From RGIG5579 sp045580105 (GTDB lineage Bacteria; Bacillota; Clostridia; Oscillospirales; SIG627): a stretch of DNA of 12,976 nucleotides. Both the position numbers and the translations under genes were made by a program. Where the stretch lies: contig JAZNNH010000059.1 in NCBI GenBank assembly GCA_045580105.1, positions 1 to 12,976 of the forward strand, given 5' to 3'. Positions within the stretch are counted from its first letter, which is position 1. Every line of letters starts with the position of its first letter. Below are positions 1 to 6,118 of this stretch, one piece after another. Under the pieces are notes generated by a model that saw nothing but the letters and a program-made list of their open reading frames with translations, was not told where the DNA came from and ran no database searches.

Positions 1-1
1 G

Positions 2-580
2 TGCTTCTATTCCAAAGCCACGACCGACTTCGAATTTCTGTTCCCCTTTGGTTGGGGCGAGCTTTGGGGCGTTGCCGACCGTACCGATTATGACCTGACC
101 CAGCACGCCAACCATTCCGGAGAACCGATGGAGTATTTCGATCCCGAAACCGGCGAAAAGTTCGTTCCTTACGTCATCGAGCCCTCCTTGGGTGCAGACC
201 GAATCACCTTGGCGTTCCTTTGCGAAGCATACGATGAAGAGCAGGTCGGCGAGAACGATACCCGTGTGGTGATGCACTTCCATCCCGCACTGGCACCGGT
301 GAAAGCCGCCGTGCTTCCGCTTTCCAAGAAGCTTTCTGACAAAGCACGCGAACTGTATGCTGACCTTGCGTTTGATTTCAACGTCGAATTTGATGAAGCG
401 GGCTCCATCGGAAAACGCTATCGCCGTCAGGATGAAATCGGAACTCCGTTCTGTATCACCTACGACTTTGATACGGAAACCGACGGATGTGTCACCGTGC
501 GCGACCGCGACAGTATGGAGCAGGTTCGCATTCCCTTGACCGAAGTCAAAGCGTATATCGCAGAAAAAATTCGCTTCTGA
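2..580 (+). CDS. glyS: Glycine--tRNA ligase, C-terminal part (5' end outside window)
   Basis: Charges tRNA-Gly with glycine in the cytoplasm. The frame is open from base 2 and ends at TGA 578-580, giving the last 192 residues of an enzyme that is usually about 460 residues. Seen: the class II catalytic core segment around FLFPFGWGELWGVADRTDYD, the dimer/active-site run DLTQH, and the class II motif 3 arginine in GADRITLAFLCEAY (near visible residues 67-80). An anticodon-binding domain follows, starting about HFHPALAPVKAAVLPL and ending in the family-typical block GTPFCITYDFDTETDGCVTVRDRD. This is the single-chain (alpha2) type, not the separate GlyQ/GlyS alpha-beta enzyme. Whether it is labelled glyS or glyQS is a naming choice. 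A bidirectional terminator follows 26 bases after the stop. Confidence 0.95.
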   Translation, partial: CFYSKATTDFEFLFPFGWGELWGVADRTDYDLTQHANHSGEPMEYFDPETGEKFVPYVIEPSLGADRITLAFLCEAYDEEQVGENDTRVVMHFHPALAPVKAAVLPLSKKLSDKARELYADLAFDFNVEFDEAGSIGKRYRRQDEIGTPFCITYDFDTETDGCVTVRDRDSMEQVRIPLTEVKAYIAEKIRF

Positions 581-605
581 TCTTTTCCTTTTCCAAAGCA
601 AATCA

Positions 606-642
606 AAAAGCCGATTCCATTTTAAGTGGAATCGGCTTTTTT
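606..642. terminator. Bidirectional Rho-independent terminator between glyS and ldhA
   Basis: A 13-bp perfect stem pairs AAAGCCGATTCCA (607-619) with TGGAATCGGCTTT (627-639) around a 7-base loop. It is flanked by an A-run on the left and a T-run on the right, so both strands end in U after the hairpin. It serves glyS from the left and ldhA from the right; the ldhA stop codon (642-644) touches the T-run. Confidence 0.93.
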
Positions 643-1628
643 TATCGAGCCAAGGAAAGCTCGTTCTTGCAAGTACCGGTTTGCTGAAATTCAATCAGAT
701 TCTTCGTCGTCGTTTCGGCAATCGAAAACAGCGCCTCTTGCGTTAAAAATCCTTGATGAGAAGTCAGAATGACGTTCGGCATGGAAATCAGCCGTGCCAA
801 GGTATCGTCTTCTAAAATGTGCCCCGATCGATCTTCAAAAAACAGATCGGTTTCTTCTTCGTATACGTCCAAACACGCCGCCCCCACAATCCGCTCTTTG
901 ATGCCCCATAAAAGGGCGGAAGCATCCATCAGCGCCCCGCGGGAGGTGTTGACGATCACGACTCCCTTTTTCATTTTCGCAATGGTTTCTTTGTTGATGA
1001 GATGGTGCGTTTCCTGCGTGAGGGGACAGTGCAGGGAGATGACGTCGGATTGGCAAAAGAGCGTGTCGAGCGATACGTTCGGGAAAGGCGCATCGGGCGA
1101 GGGAACTTTATCGTATCCCAAAACCTTCATTCCAAAACCGGCGCAAATGCGCGCAAATGCCATTCCGATGCGACCCGTTCCGATGATCCCCACCGTCTTT
1201 CCCTCCAGATCAAATCCCACCAAGCCCTGTAAACTGAAATTAAAATCTCGCGTTCTGGCATAGGCCTTGTGGGTGCGTCTGACGGAGGTTAAGAGAAGTG
1301 CCATGGCGTGCTCCGCAACGGTGTTGGGAGAATAGGCGGGGACGTGAAAAACGTGAATTTTTCCGAGGGCATACGCAGTGTCAACATGGTTGTAGCCGGC
1401 ACAGCGCAGGGCAAGCAGATTGGCGCCGCCGCGGTGTAAGTGATCGATGACCTCTTTTGTCACCGTATCGTTCACGAAACTGCAAACCCCGTCGAATCCG
1501 TTTGCCAGCGCCGCCGTTTGCGCAGTCAGCCGGGGTTCAAAAAAGTGATAGTCCACGCCCATTCTTCTGCCGCACGCCTCAAAGGCGGGGATGTCGTAGG
1601 GCTTGGTATCAAAAAAAGCGATGTTCAT
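642..1628 (-). CDS. ldhA: D-lactate dehydrogenase (NAD-dependent, LdhA type)
   Basis: Reduces pyruvate to D-lactate with NADH, a cytoplasmic fermentation step that regenerates NAD+. 328 residues, the normal family length. Seen: the Rossmann glycine motif GTGRIG at 150-155, the catalytic arginine in NTSRGALMD (R230), the catalytic glutamate in DVYEEE (E257) and the catalytic histidine in TSHQGFLT (H291). The blocks LALRCAGYNHVD, VPAYSPNTVAEHAM and the end TCKNEL align by eye with E. coli LdhA (ALRCAGFNNVD, VPAYDPEAVAEHA, TCPNEL), which favours ldhA over other 2-hydroxyacid dehydrogenases. The start at 1628 was chosen because GAGGTGAG lies just upstream; an in-frame TTG at 1688 has no such site and would add 20 residues that are not family-like. 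It lies 64 bases behind the HAD phosphatase gene and is probably the last gene of that operon. No clear Rex box is visible in the gap. Confidence 0.93.
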   Translation of the reverse strand: MNIAFFDTKPYDIPAFEACGRRMGVDYHFFEPRLTAQTAALANGFDGVCSFVNDTVTKEVIDHLHRGGANLLALRCAGYNHVDTAYALGKIHVFHVPAYSPNTVAEHAMALLLTSVRRTHKAYARTRDFNFSLQGLVGFDLEGKTVGIIGTGRIGMAFARICAGFGMKVLGYDKVPSPDAPFPNVSLDTLFCQSDVISLHCPLTQETHHLINKETIAKMKKGVVIVNTSRGALMDASALLWGIKERIVGAACLDVYEEETDLFFEDRSGHILEDDTLARLISMPNVILTSHQGFLTQEALFSIAETTTKNLIEFQQTGTCKNELSLAR

Positions 1629-1692
1629 ATTCTCACCTCTTCCATAGGATGCGCAGGACTGTGCGATCTTATGAAAAAAGCAAGGCAAGCGT

Positions 1693-2493
1693 TTACTTTA
1701 AATACCGGATAATCTCTTCTGCAGATTTTAAAACGAGGTCGGGTTTTTGCTCGGAAGACGCCAAAATGGCTTCGTCCGTTTCTCCGCTGAGAACCAAAAC
1801 GCTTAAAATTCCGGCGTTCAGACCGCTTCGGATGTCGGTGTAAATGCGATCTCCCACCACCGCGGCTTCTTCCTTGTCAACGCCCATCTTTTTCATCGCA
1901 AGCTCCATCATCAGGGGCTGGGGCTTTCCGATTACGATCGGTGTTTTCCCCGTTGCGTTTTCAATCATCTTGCAAACACTGCCGCAATCGGGAACGCTGC
2001 CGAACTGCGTGGGACAAACCAAATCGGGATTGGTGGCAAGATAGGGAAGCGAGCGGGTGCAAAGCATGCGGCTGATATCTTCCAGTTTTTTAAAATTCAG
2101 TTCCGTGTCAAAGCCCATTACGATGCATTCCGTTTGTTCGGGATCTTCCGTCACGCGAAACCCTGCTTCTTTGAGCTGAGTTTTCAGCGACTTTGTGCCG
2201 CAAACGTATAAGGTCTTGTTCGGATGATGGACCGATAAGTAATGCACCATCGCCTGAGAAGAAGTGTAAAAGTCATCTTCGGTGCAGGCAATTCCCATAG
2301 CATCTAATTTTGCTACGTAGTCGGCAGGGCTTTTCGAGGAATTGTTGGTGGTAAAGAGAAAGGTTCTTCCGGTCTCTCGGATGGTTTGCAACAGTTCTTT
2401 GGTAAAGTCAAAAAGCTGATTTCCCAAATACAGCGTTCCATCCATATCGAAGAGAAAGAGTTTAATGGGTTCAAAGGGATTGTTTGATTTCAT
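1693..2493 (-). CDS. HAD-superfamily hydrolase, subfamily IIA (NagD/4-nitrophenylphosphatase-like)
   Basis: A predicted Mg2+-dependent phosphatase of the NagD/AraL/pyridoxal-phosphatase group; the physiological substrate cannot be read from sequence. 266 residues, the normal length. Motif I is LFLFDMDGTLY with nucleophile D16 and D18. Motif II is FLFTTNNSS (T49), motif III is the lysine in VIGKPQP (K190), and motif IV is VVGDRIYTDIRSG (D215, D220). The C2-type cap lies between motifs II and III (about 60-180). ATG at 2493 has AGGACG a few bases upstream, and the gene starts 17 bases after the MgtC-like stop, so the two are probably co-transcribed. Family members dephosphorylate sugar phosphates, phosphoglycolate-type metabolites or PLP, so a housekeeping 'repair' role next to lactate dehydrogenase is possible but not shown. 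Confidence 0.9.
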   Translation of the reverse strand: MKSNNPFEPIKLFLFDMDGTLYLGNQLFDFTKELLQTIRETGRTFLFTTNNSSKSPADYVAKLDAMGIACTEDDFYTSSQAMVHYLSVHHPNKTLYVCGTKSLKTQLKEAGFRVTEDPEQTECIVMGFDTELNFKKLEDISRMLCTRSLPYLATNPDLVCPTQFGSVPDCGSVCKMIENATGKTPIVIGKPQPLMMELAMKKMGVDKEEAAVVGDRIYTDIRSGLNAGILSVLVLSGETDEAILASSEQKPDLVLKSAEEIIRYLK

Positions 2494-2510
2494 ACAACGT
2501 CCTGATCCTT

Positions 2511-3149
2511 TTAATTTTCAACGGCAAATACCACTTCGTCCAAATGAAGTAAATCTTCGGCTCTGATGCTGTTTCTGCGATCCAAGACCATTTCGATTCC
2601 GATATGTCCCGGACAGGTGGATTTCGGGGGAAGCACGCGAAAGATCACTTCGGTGTTTGCCAACTTTCGAATGGCATCCATCGTTTCGTTCAAGCGCTTC
2701 ATATTGGCAATTTCAAGGTAGATGACTTCCGTGTTTTTCTTCTTGCGTTCGAACTTGGCGAACAAAATGAGCGTGATGAGAAACAGAAACGTCACCAGCA
2801 AAGCGCCGGAGTAAAAGCCGTATCCGATGGCGATTCCCACCGTGGAAGTGGCCCACACGCCGGCGGCTGTGGTCAGCCCCATAATCACGTTGTCGTTTTT
2901 GAGAATGATCATGCCCGCACCCAGAAAACCGACACCGGAAATCACCTGCGCAGGCAAACGGAATACGTCACCGCTTCCCAACTGCTCGTGAATGTAGATG
3001 GCAGTCATCGACGTCATAGCAGAGCCGAGGCAAACCAAAACGTGGGTTCGCATTCCCGCTGCCCGTCCGTGCTTTGCGCGTTCGATTCCGATCACAAGAC
3101 CGACAAGAACGGCGAGGATACAGCGAAATGCCAAAACGTTAAAATCCAA
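2511..3149 (-). CDS. MgtC/SapB family membrane protein
   Basis: An integral membrane protein of the MgtC/SapB family. Relatives are linked to survival at low Mg2+ and to membrane energetics, not to proven Mg2+ transport. 212 residues from the chosen start. Seen: a first helix ILAVLVGLVIGIER (11-24), the family block HGRAAGMRTH (27-36), a second helix LVCLGSAMTSMTAIYI, the strongly conserved GVGFLGAGMII (72-82) and GLTTAAGVWATSTVGIAIG (91-109), then a last helix about 113-132. A charged linker (KFERKKK) and a soluble ACT-like C-terminal domain (about 140-212) follow. The TTG start at 3149 was chosen because AAAAGGGG lies 8 bases upstream and the protein then begins at the family N terminus (MDFNVLAFRC). 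A further in-frame TTG at 3215 falls inside the upstream terminator hairpin. It heads a probable three-gene operon with the HAD phosphatase and ldhA. Confidence 0.88.
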   Translation of the reverse strand: MDFNVLAFRCILAVLVGLVIGIERAKHGRAAGMRTHVLVCLGSAMTSMTAIYIHEQLGSGDVFRLPAQVISGVGFLGAGMIILKNDNVIMGLTTAAGVWATSTVGIAIGYGFYSGALLVTFLFLITLILFAKFERKKKNTEVIYLEIANMKRLNETMDAIRKLANTEVIFRVLPPKSTCPGHIGIEMVLDRRNSIRAEDLLHLDEVVFAVEN

Positions 3150-3170
3150 AACAAGCACCCCTTTTCGGAA

Positions 3171-3198
3171 ATAATATAGGGTATTCAGTTGGTGAAAA
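3171..3198 (-). promoter_or_regulatory. Possible promoter for the MgtC-HAD-ldhA operon
   Basis: Read leftward, TTTTCA (3198-3193) is followed by a 16-base spacer and TATTAT (3176-3171), the same -35 hexamer and spacing as the rubrerythrin promoter. The predicted transcript start (near 3164) would leave only about 15 bases before the TTG codon, just enough for the AAAAGGGG ribosome site. The position right after the rubrerythrin terminator supports it; the short leader is a caution. Confidence 0.35.
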
Positions 3199-3210
3199 AA
3201 GTTGCCGAAA

Positions 3211-3247
3211 ATCAAAAAGAAGCAAGGGATCCTTGCGTCTTTTTGAT
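3211..3247 (-). terminator. Rho-independent terminator after rubrerythrin
   Basis: A long hairpin pairs ATCAAAAAGA (3211-3220) with TCTTTTTGAT (3238-3247) and GCAAGG (3222-3227) with CCTTGC (3231-3236), with one A-G mismatch and a 3-base loop (GAT). Read leftward, the G+C-rich core is followed by TTCTTTTTGATTTT, a usable U-tract. It separates rubrerythrin from the MgtC operon. It would also work on the other strand. Confidence 0.8.
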
Positions 3248-3268
3248 ACGGTTTGTTTGATTTGATTG

Positions 3269-3284
3269 TGCACGGGTCCGTGCA
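3269..3284. repeat. Short inverted repeat in the rubrerythrin 3' region
   Basis: TGCACGG and CCGTGCA form a 7-bp perfect inverted repeat around GT, 24 bases after the rubrerythrin stop. As RNA it would fold with a 4-base loop. There is no T-run beside it on either strand, so it is not itself a terminator; the terminator is the hairpin just beyond it (3247-3211). It could be an mRNA 3' stabiliser or a protein site; no role can be read. Confidence 0.5.
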
Positions 3285-3307
3285 TACGAGAATGGGTTAA
3301 AAACGGA

Positions 3308-3850
3308 TTAATAATTCTCGCAGTGAATTTCGAAATAGCTTTGAGGATGTGCGCAAGTGGGGCAAAGCTCGGGTGCTTTGGTTCCTACAACGATGTGTCC
3401 GCAGTTGCGGCATTCCCAAACCTTCACTTCGCTCTTTTCAAACACTTGAGCGGTCTTGACGTTGGAAAGAAGGGCGCGATAGCGTTCCTCGTGGTGCTTT
3501 TCCACGGCAGCGACCAAACGGAATTTCTTTGCCAGTTCCGGAAAACCTTCTTGTTCGGCGGTTGCGGCAAAGCCCTCGTACATATCGGTCCATTCGTAGT
3601 TTTCACCCTCGGCTGCAGCCAAGAGATTTTCTGCGGTGCTACCGATGCCCTGCAATTCCTTAAACCACATTTTTGCGTGTTCTTTTTCGTTGTCAGCGGT
3701 CTTTTGGAAGAGCGCGGAAATTTGCTCGTAGCCCTCTTTTTTGGCAACAGAAGCAAAATAAGTATATTTGTTTCTGGCTTGGCTTTCTCCGGCAAATGCT
3801 GCTTCCAAATTCTTTTCGGTTTGCGTGCCTGCGTATGGATTCTTTTTCAT
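3308..3850 (-). CDS. rbr: Rubrerythrin (diiron peroxidase with C-terminal rubredoxin domain)
   Basis: Reduces hydrogen peroxide in the cytoplasm of anaerobes using electrons from NADH via rubredoxin-type carriers. 180 residues, close to the classic length. The N-terminal ferritin-like four-helix domain (1-about 135) shows the diiron ligands: E22 in GESQAR, an ExxH pair E55/H58 in NEKEH, acidic residues in the EGF...EQEGF helix (about 92-101), and a second ExxH E117/H120 in EKHHEERY. The C-terminal rubredoxin domain has CxxC twice: C147/C150 in WECRNCGHIVVG and C163/C166 in LCPTCAHPQSYFE, binding one iron. ATG at 3850 is preceded by a strong GGAGGC site. The gene has its own promoter and terminator and is probably monocistronic. 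An inverted repeat over its -35 box suggests regulation, perhaps by oxidative or redox state. Confidence 0.97.
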   Translation of the reverse strand: MKKNPYAGTQTEKNLEAAFAGESQARNKYTYFASVAKKEGYEQISALFQKTADNEKEHAKMWFKELQGIGSTAENLLAAAEGENYEWTDMYEGFAATAEQEGFPELAKKFRLVAAVEKHHEERYRALLSNVKTAQVFEKSEVKVWECRNCGHIVVGTKAPELCPTCAHPQSYFEIHCENY

Positions 3851-3874
3851 GATTGCCTCCTTGACTTTTTTTCC

Positions 3875-3902
3875 ATTATACCATATTTTTTCTGTTTGAA
3901 AA
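3875..3902 (-). promoter_or_regulatory. rbr promoter (extended -10)
   Basis: Read leftward, -35 TTTTCA (3902-3897), a 16-base spacer, and a consensus -10 TATAAT (3880-3875) preceded by TGG, an extended -10. The predicted transcript start is near 3868, giving a leader of about 18 bases that contains the GGAGGC ribosome site (3860-3855). The perfect -10 suggests high expression unless repressed. Confidence 0.8.
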
Positions 3903-3914
3903 GAGGTTCAAACA
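3893..3914. promoter_or_regulatory. Operator-like inverted repeat over the rbr -35 box
   Basis: TGTTTGAA (3893-3900) and TTCAAACA (3907-3914) are exact inverted copies separated by 6 bases (AAGAGG). The repeat covers the -35 hexamer of rbr, where a repressor would block transcription. It does not match the PerR box and differs in arm sequence and spacing from the usual Rex site. It also lies downstream of the terminator of the 56-residue gene and is not part of that hairpin. Confidence 0.5.
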
Positions 3915-3942
3915 AAAAAATGCAGCCGAAGCTGCATTTTTT
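3915..3942 (-). terminator. Rho-independent terminator of the 56-residue gene
   Basis: Perfect 12-bp stem: AAAAAATGCAGC (3915-3926) pairs with GCTGCATTTTTT (3931-3942) around CGAA. Read leftward the loop is the very stable UUCG tetraloop closed by C-G, followed by ATTTTTTTG. It begins directly at the stop codon of the small gene and ends its transcript before the rbr promoter. Confidence 0.92.
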
Positions 3943-4111
3943 AAAGGTCGTCTGCGTCTTGTACGGGGCGATCGCGAAAATCCATGGGAAGCCCGGTATA
4001 CCAGCCCTCGGGATCGGTTCTGCTGGGAGGCAGATGGATCATATCACTGGGTCCGGTTTCAAAAACGGGGCGAGGCATTTTATCTTTCGGATTGATTTTG
4101 ATTTTTTTCAT
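3941..4111 (-). CDS. Small hydrophilic protein of unknown function, 56 residues
   Basis: I do not recognise a named family. The frame runs from ATG at 4111 to TAA at 3943-3941. It has AAGGAG 6 bases upstream of the start and a textbook terminator starting at the stop codon, which together make a real gene likely. The protein starts MKKIKINPKDKMPRPVFETG and contains PPSRTDPEGWYTG (28-40); it ends in the acidic run VQDADDL. It has no signal peptide, no membrane helix, no cysteine and no HTH, and is rich in proline, aspartate and charged residues, so it may be extended or disordered and act by binding a partner. It is transcribed away from hprK and towards rbr, but its terminator isolates it from rbr. 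Function by context cannot be assigned. Confidence 0.78.
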   Translation of the reverse strand: MKKIKINPKDKMPRPVFETGPSDMIHLPPSRTDPEGWYTGLPMDFRDRPVQDADDL

Positions 4112-4224
4112 AACAAGCTCCTTTTTTCTTTTAGTTTGTTTTGTGCTTTTGTTTTTATTCTTTTTCCCATTGAAATCATTGCTTATTTATGATAAAATGA
4201 CTGTATATCAAAAAGGAGGCGCGT
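4112..4224. promoter_or_regulatory. Divergent intergenic region with hprK promoter
   Basis: The rightward hprK promoter is clear: -35 TTGAAA (4170-4175), a 17-base spacer and -10 TAAAAT (4193-4198), extended by TGA directly upstream. The predicted start is near 4205, and the ribosome site AAGGAGG (4213-4219) lies 5 bases before ATG. The left part, 4112-4165, is very pyrimidine-rich on the + strand and must hold the leftward promoter of the 56-residue gene, but I see no convincing -35/-10 pair there. No cre-like catabolite site is obvious. Confidence 0.8.
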
Positions 4225-5160
4225 ATGGCAAAAGAACAGTATTCGATCCGTTTGGGTCAAATCATTGAAAAATTTTCTTTGACCGAATTGGTTTTGTCCG
4301 AAGAGGACCGTGAAAGAAGAATTTTCCATAAGGAAGTGAACCGTCCGGGGCTATTTCTCGCCGGTTTTCATGAATATTTTGATCCCGAGCGCATTCAAAT
4401 TTTGGGAATCACCGAATACGAATATTTGGAATCGTTGTCAGAAGAGGATTGCAATCGCGCCCTTGTTTCGCTGTTTGAACAAAAACCCATTTGTGTTATT
4501 TTTTGCCACGACTTAAAAGCGTTTCCGCGTGCCGTGGAACTGGCTCGGGAATTTGGAGTTCCGCTGCTGTCTACCGATAAGGATACCTCCTATTTTATGG
4601 CGGGAATCATTTCGGAACTCAACGTTGCTCTGGCAGATCGGATCACGCGCCACGGTGTTTTGGTGGAGGTGTACGGAGAAGGCGTTCTCTTGCTCGGCGA
4701 CAGCGGAGTCGGAAAAAGCGAAACGGCGATCGACTTGGTGAAAAGAGGACATCGTCTGATTGCCGACGACGCCGTTGAGATCAAACGCGTTTCCGATAAA
4801 ACCTTGGTCGGCTCAGCACCGGAAATGATTCGGCATTACGTGGAATTGCGCGGAATCGGCGTGGTCGACGTTTGCCGCCTGTTTGGTATGGGCGCCGTGA
4901 AGGATACGGAAAAAATTGATCTGATTATCAATCTCGAACCGTGGGCAAAAGGAAAATTTTATGAAAGATTGGGCATGGATACGGAATATACTGAATTGAT
5001 GGGAATTCGGATTCCCTCGGTTACCATTCCGGTTCGTCCCGGCAGAAACCTTGCGCTGATCATTGAAATCGCAACCATGAATATGCGCCAAAAGTTAATG
5101 GGATTCAATACGGCTGAAGAACTGAATGAAAAATTGATGAAGCAACTGGGAGGCGAGTAG
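4225..5160 (+). CDS. hprK: HPr kinase/phosphorylase
   Basis: Phosphorylates and dephosphorylates the serine of HPr, and so sets carbon-catabolite repression and PTS activity in Firmicutes; cytoplasmic and hexameric in characterised relatives. 311 residues, the usual length. An N-terminal DRTGG-like domain (about 1-130) precedes the kinase core. Seen: the histidine before the P-loop in TRHGVLVEVYGEG (H143), the Walker A GDSGVGKS (158-165), the aspartate pair in LIADDAVE (D181/D182), the family signature ELRGIGVVDV (207-216) and the C-terminal block IPVRPGRNLALIIE (268-281) needed for kinase/phosphorylase switching. ATG at 4225 sits 5 bases after AAGGAGG. It is the first gene of a five-gene operon; glucokinase starts 2 bases after its stop. 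In Bacillus the next gene is lgt, so the order here differs. Confidence 0.97.
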   Translation: MAKEQYSIRLGQIIEKFSLTELVLSEEDRERRIFHKEVNRPGLFLAGFHEYFDPERIQILGITEYEYLESLSEEDCNRALVSLFEQKPICVIFCHDLKAFPRAVELAREFGVPLLSTDKDTSYFMAGIISELNVALADRITRHGVLVEVYGEGVLLLGDSGVGKSETAIDLVKRGHRLIADDAVEIKRVSDKTLVGSAPEMIRHYVELRGIGVVDVCRLFGMGAVKDTEKIDLIINLEPWAKGKFYERLGMDTEYTELMGIRIPSVTIPVRPGRNLALIIEIATMNMRQKLMGFNTAEELNEKLMKQLGGE

Positions 5161-5162
5161 AG

Positions 5163-6116
5163 ATGTACGGTATCGGAATTGATCTGGGCGGCACCAATAT
5201 TGCCTGCGGATTGGTCGATGCTTCCGGTAAACTCCTACTGAAAAAAAGCTGCAAGACCGGAGCCCAAAGACCGGCTGATCAGATCATGTCGGATATGGCG
5301 AGCTTGGTGGAAGAAGTGATTGCGAAGGCAGAACTTACCAAAGATGAAATTGCCTTCTGCGGAATCGCCTCTCCCGGTATTTCCAACTCGGACACCGGTA
5401 TCATTGAATACTCTTGTAACTTGCCTACTTTCCTCCGTTTTAATATCGTGGAAGATTTGAAACAACGCCTCGGAATCGCACGTGTCGGCTTGGAAAACGA
5501 TGCCAACTGTGCCGCAAAAGGAGAAGCGGAAGCCGGTGCGGCAAAAGGGGCTCGCAATTCTGTTTTCATCACCTTGGGAACCGGTGTCGGCGGTGGTGTG
5601 ATCTTAGATGGAAACGTGTTTCACGGTTTCAATTTCGCCGGTGCGGAATTGGGACACTGTGTCATTGAAAAAAACGGATATCCTTGCTCTTGTGGAAGAG
5701 CGGGCTGCTGGGAAGCGTACAGCTCGGCAAGAGCGCTTTGTCGGATGACAAAGGAAGAAATGGAGCGCACGCCGGATAGTATTATGTGGCAGATCTGCTG
5801 CGGCGAAATCGATCGTGTAGACGGAAAAACCGTCTTTGAAGCTTTGAAAAAAAAGGACGAAGCCGCCCAAAGAGTGCTGGATCGTTTCACGGGCTATTTG
5901 GCGTGCGGAATTACCAATATAGTCAACATTTTCCAGCCGGAGATCCTCTCTGTCGGCGGTGGCATTTCGGCAGAGGGAGAAACGCTTCTTGCCCCTGTCA
6001 GAGCCATTTTGGAGAAAGAGCAGTACAGTCGTATGTGTGAAAAGAAAACCATTTTAAAACAAGCGCAGCTTGGCAATGATGCCGGAATCATCGGGGCTGC
6101 GTTGCTTTGGAGATAA
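5163..6116 (+). CDS. glk: ROK-family glucokinase
   Basis: Predicted to phosphorylate glucose to glucose-6-phosphate with ATP in the cytoplasm. 317 residues, as expected for ROK glucokinases. Seen: the phosphate-binding DLGGTNI at 7-13, the catalytic aspartate in ENDANCAA (D113), a second nucleotide loop LGTGVGGG (138-145), the sugar-binding ELGH (162-165), and the ROK zinc site H165 with C175, C177 and C182 in CSCGRAGCWE. The adenosine motif is the glycine run VGGGIS near 264-269. It starts 2 bases after hprK, with GGAGG inside the end of hprK as its ribosome site, so translation is probably coupled. Substrate could be another hexose or N-acetylmannosamine, since ROK kinases look alike. Absence of an N-terminal HTH excludes a ROK repressor. 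Confidence 0.92.
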   Translation: MYGIGIDLGGTNIACGLVDASGKLLLKKSCKTGAQRPADQIMSDMASLVEEVIAKAELTKDEIAFCGIASPGISNSDTGIIEYSCNLPTFLRFNIVEDLKQRLGIARVGLENDANCAAKGEAEAGAAKGARNSVFITLGTGVGGGVILDGNVFHGFNFAGAELGHCVIEKNGYPCSCGRAGCWEAYSSARALCRMTKEEMERTPDSIMWQICCGEIDRVDGKTVFEALKKKDEAAQRVLDRFTGYLACGITNIVNIFQPEILSVGGGISAEGETLLAPVRAILEKEQYSRMCEKKTILKQAQLGNDAGIIGAALLWR

Positions 6117-6118
6117 TC

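Noticed and set aside
1629..1692. Imperfect hairpin (1648-1668) between the HAD phosphatase and ldhA considered as terminator or riboswitch
   Set aside because: The stem is 7 bp with a bulge, there is no T-run on the transcribed strand, and the region is too short for a known riboswitch class.
3269..3284. Inverted repeat considered as the rubrerythrin terminator
   Set aside because: No T-run follows on either strand; the hairpin at 3211-3247 has one and is the better terminator.
3893..3914. Inverted repeat considered as a PerR or Rex box
   Set aside because: The arms lack the AT-rich PerR consensus and the spacing and arm sequence differ from the usual TTGTGAA/TTCACAA Rex site; kept only as an unassigned operator.
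3266..4192. Long rightward open frame of about 308 codons antisense to rubrerythrin and the 56-residue gene
   Set aside because: Its product is Phe/Leu/Cys-rich with no family motifs, it has no ribosome site, and it crosses two terminators and a promoter of the opposite strand. It is a mirror of well-supported genes.
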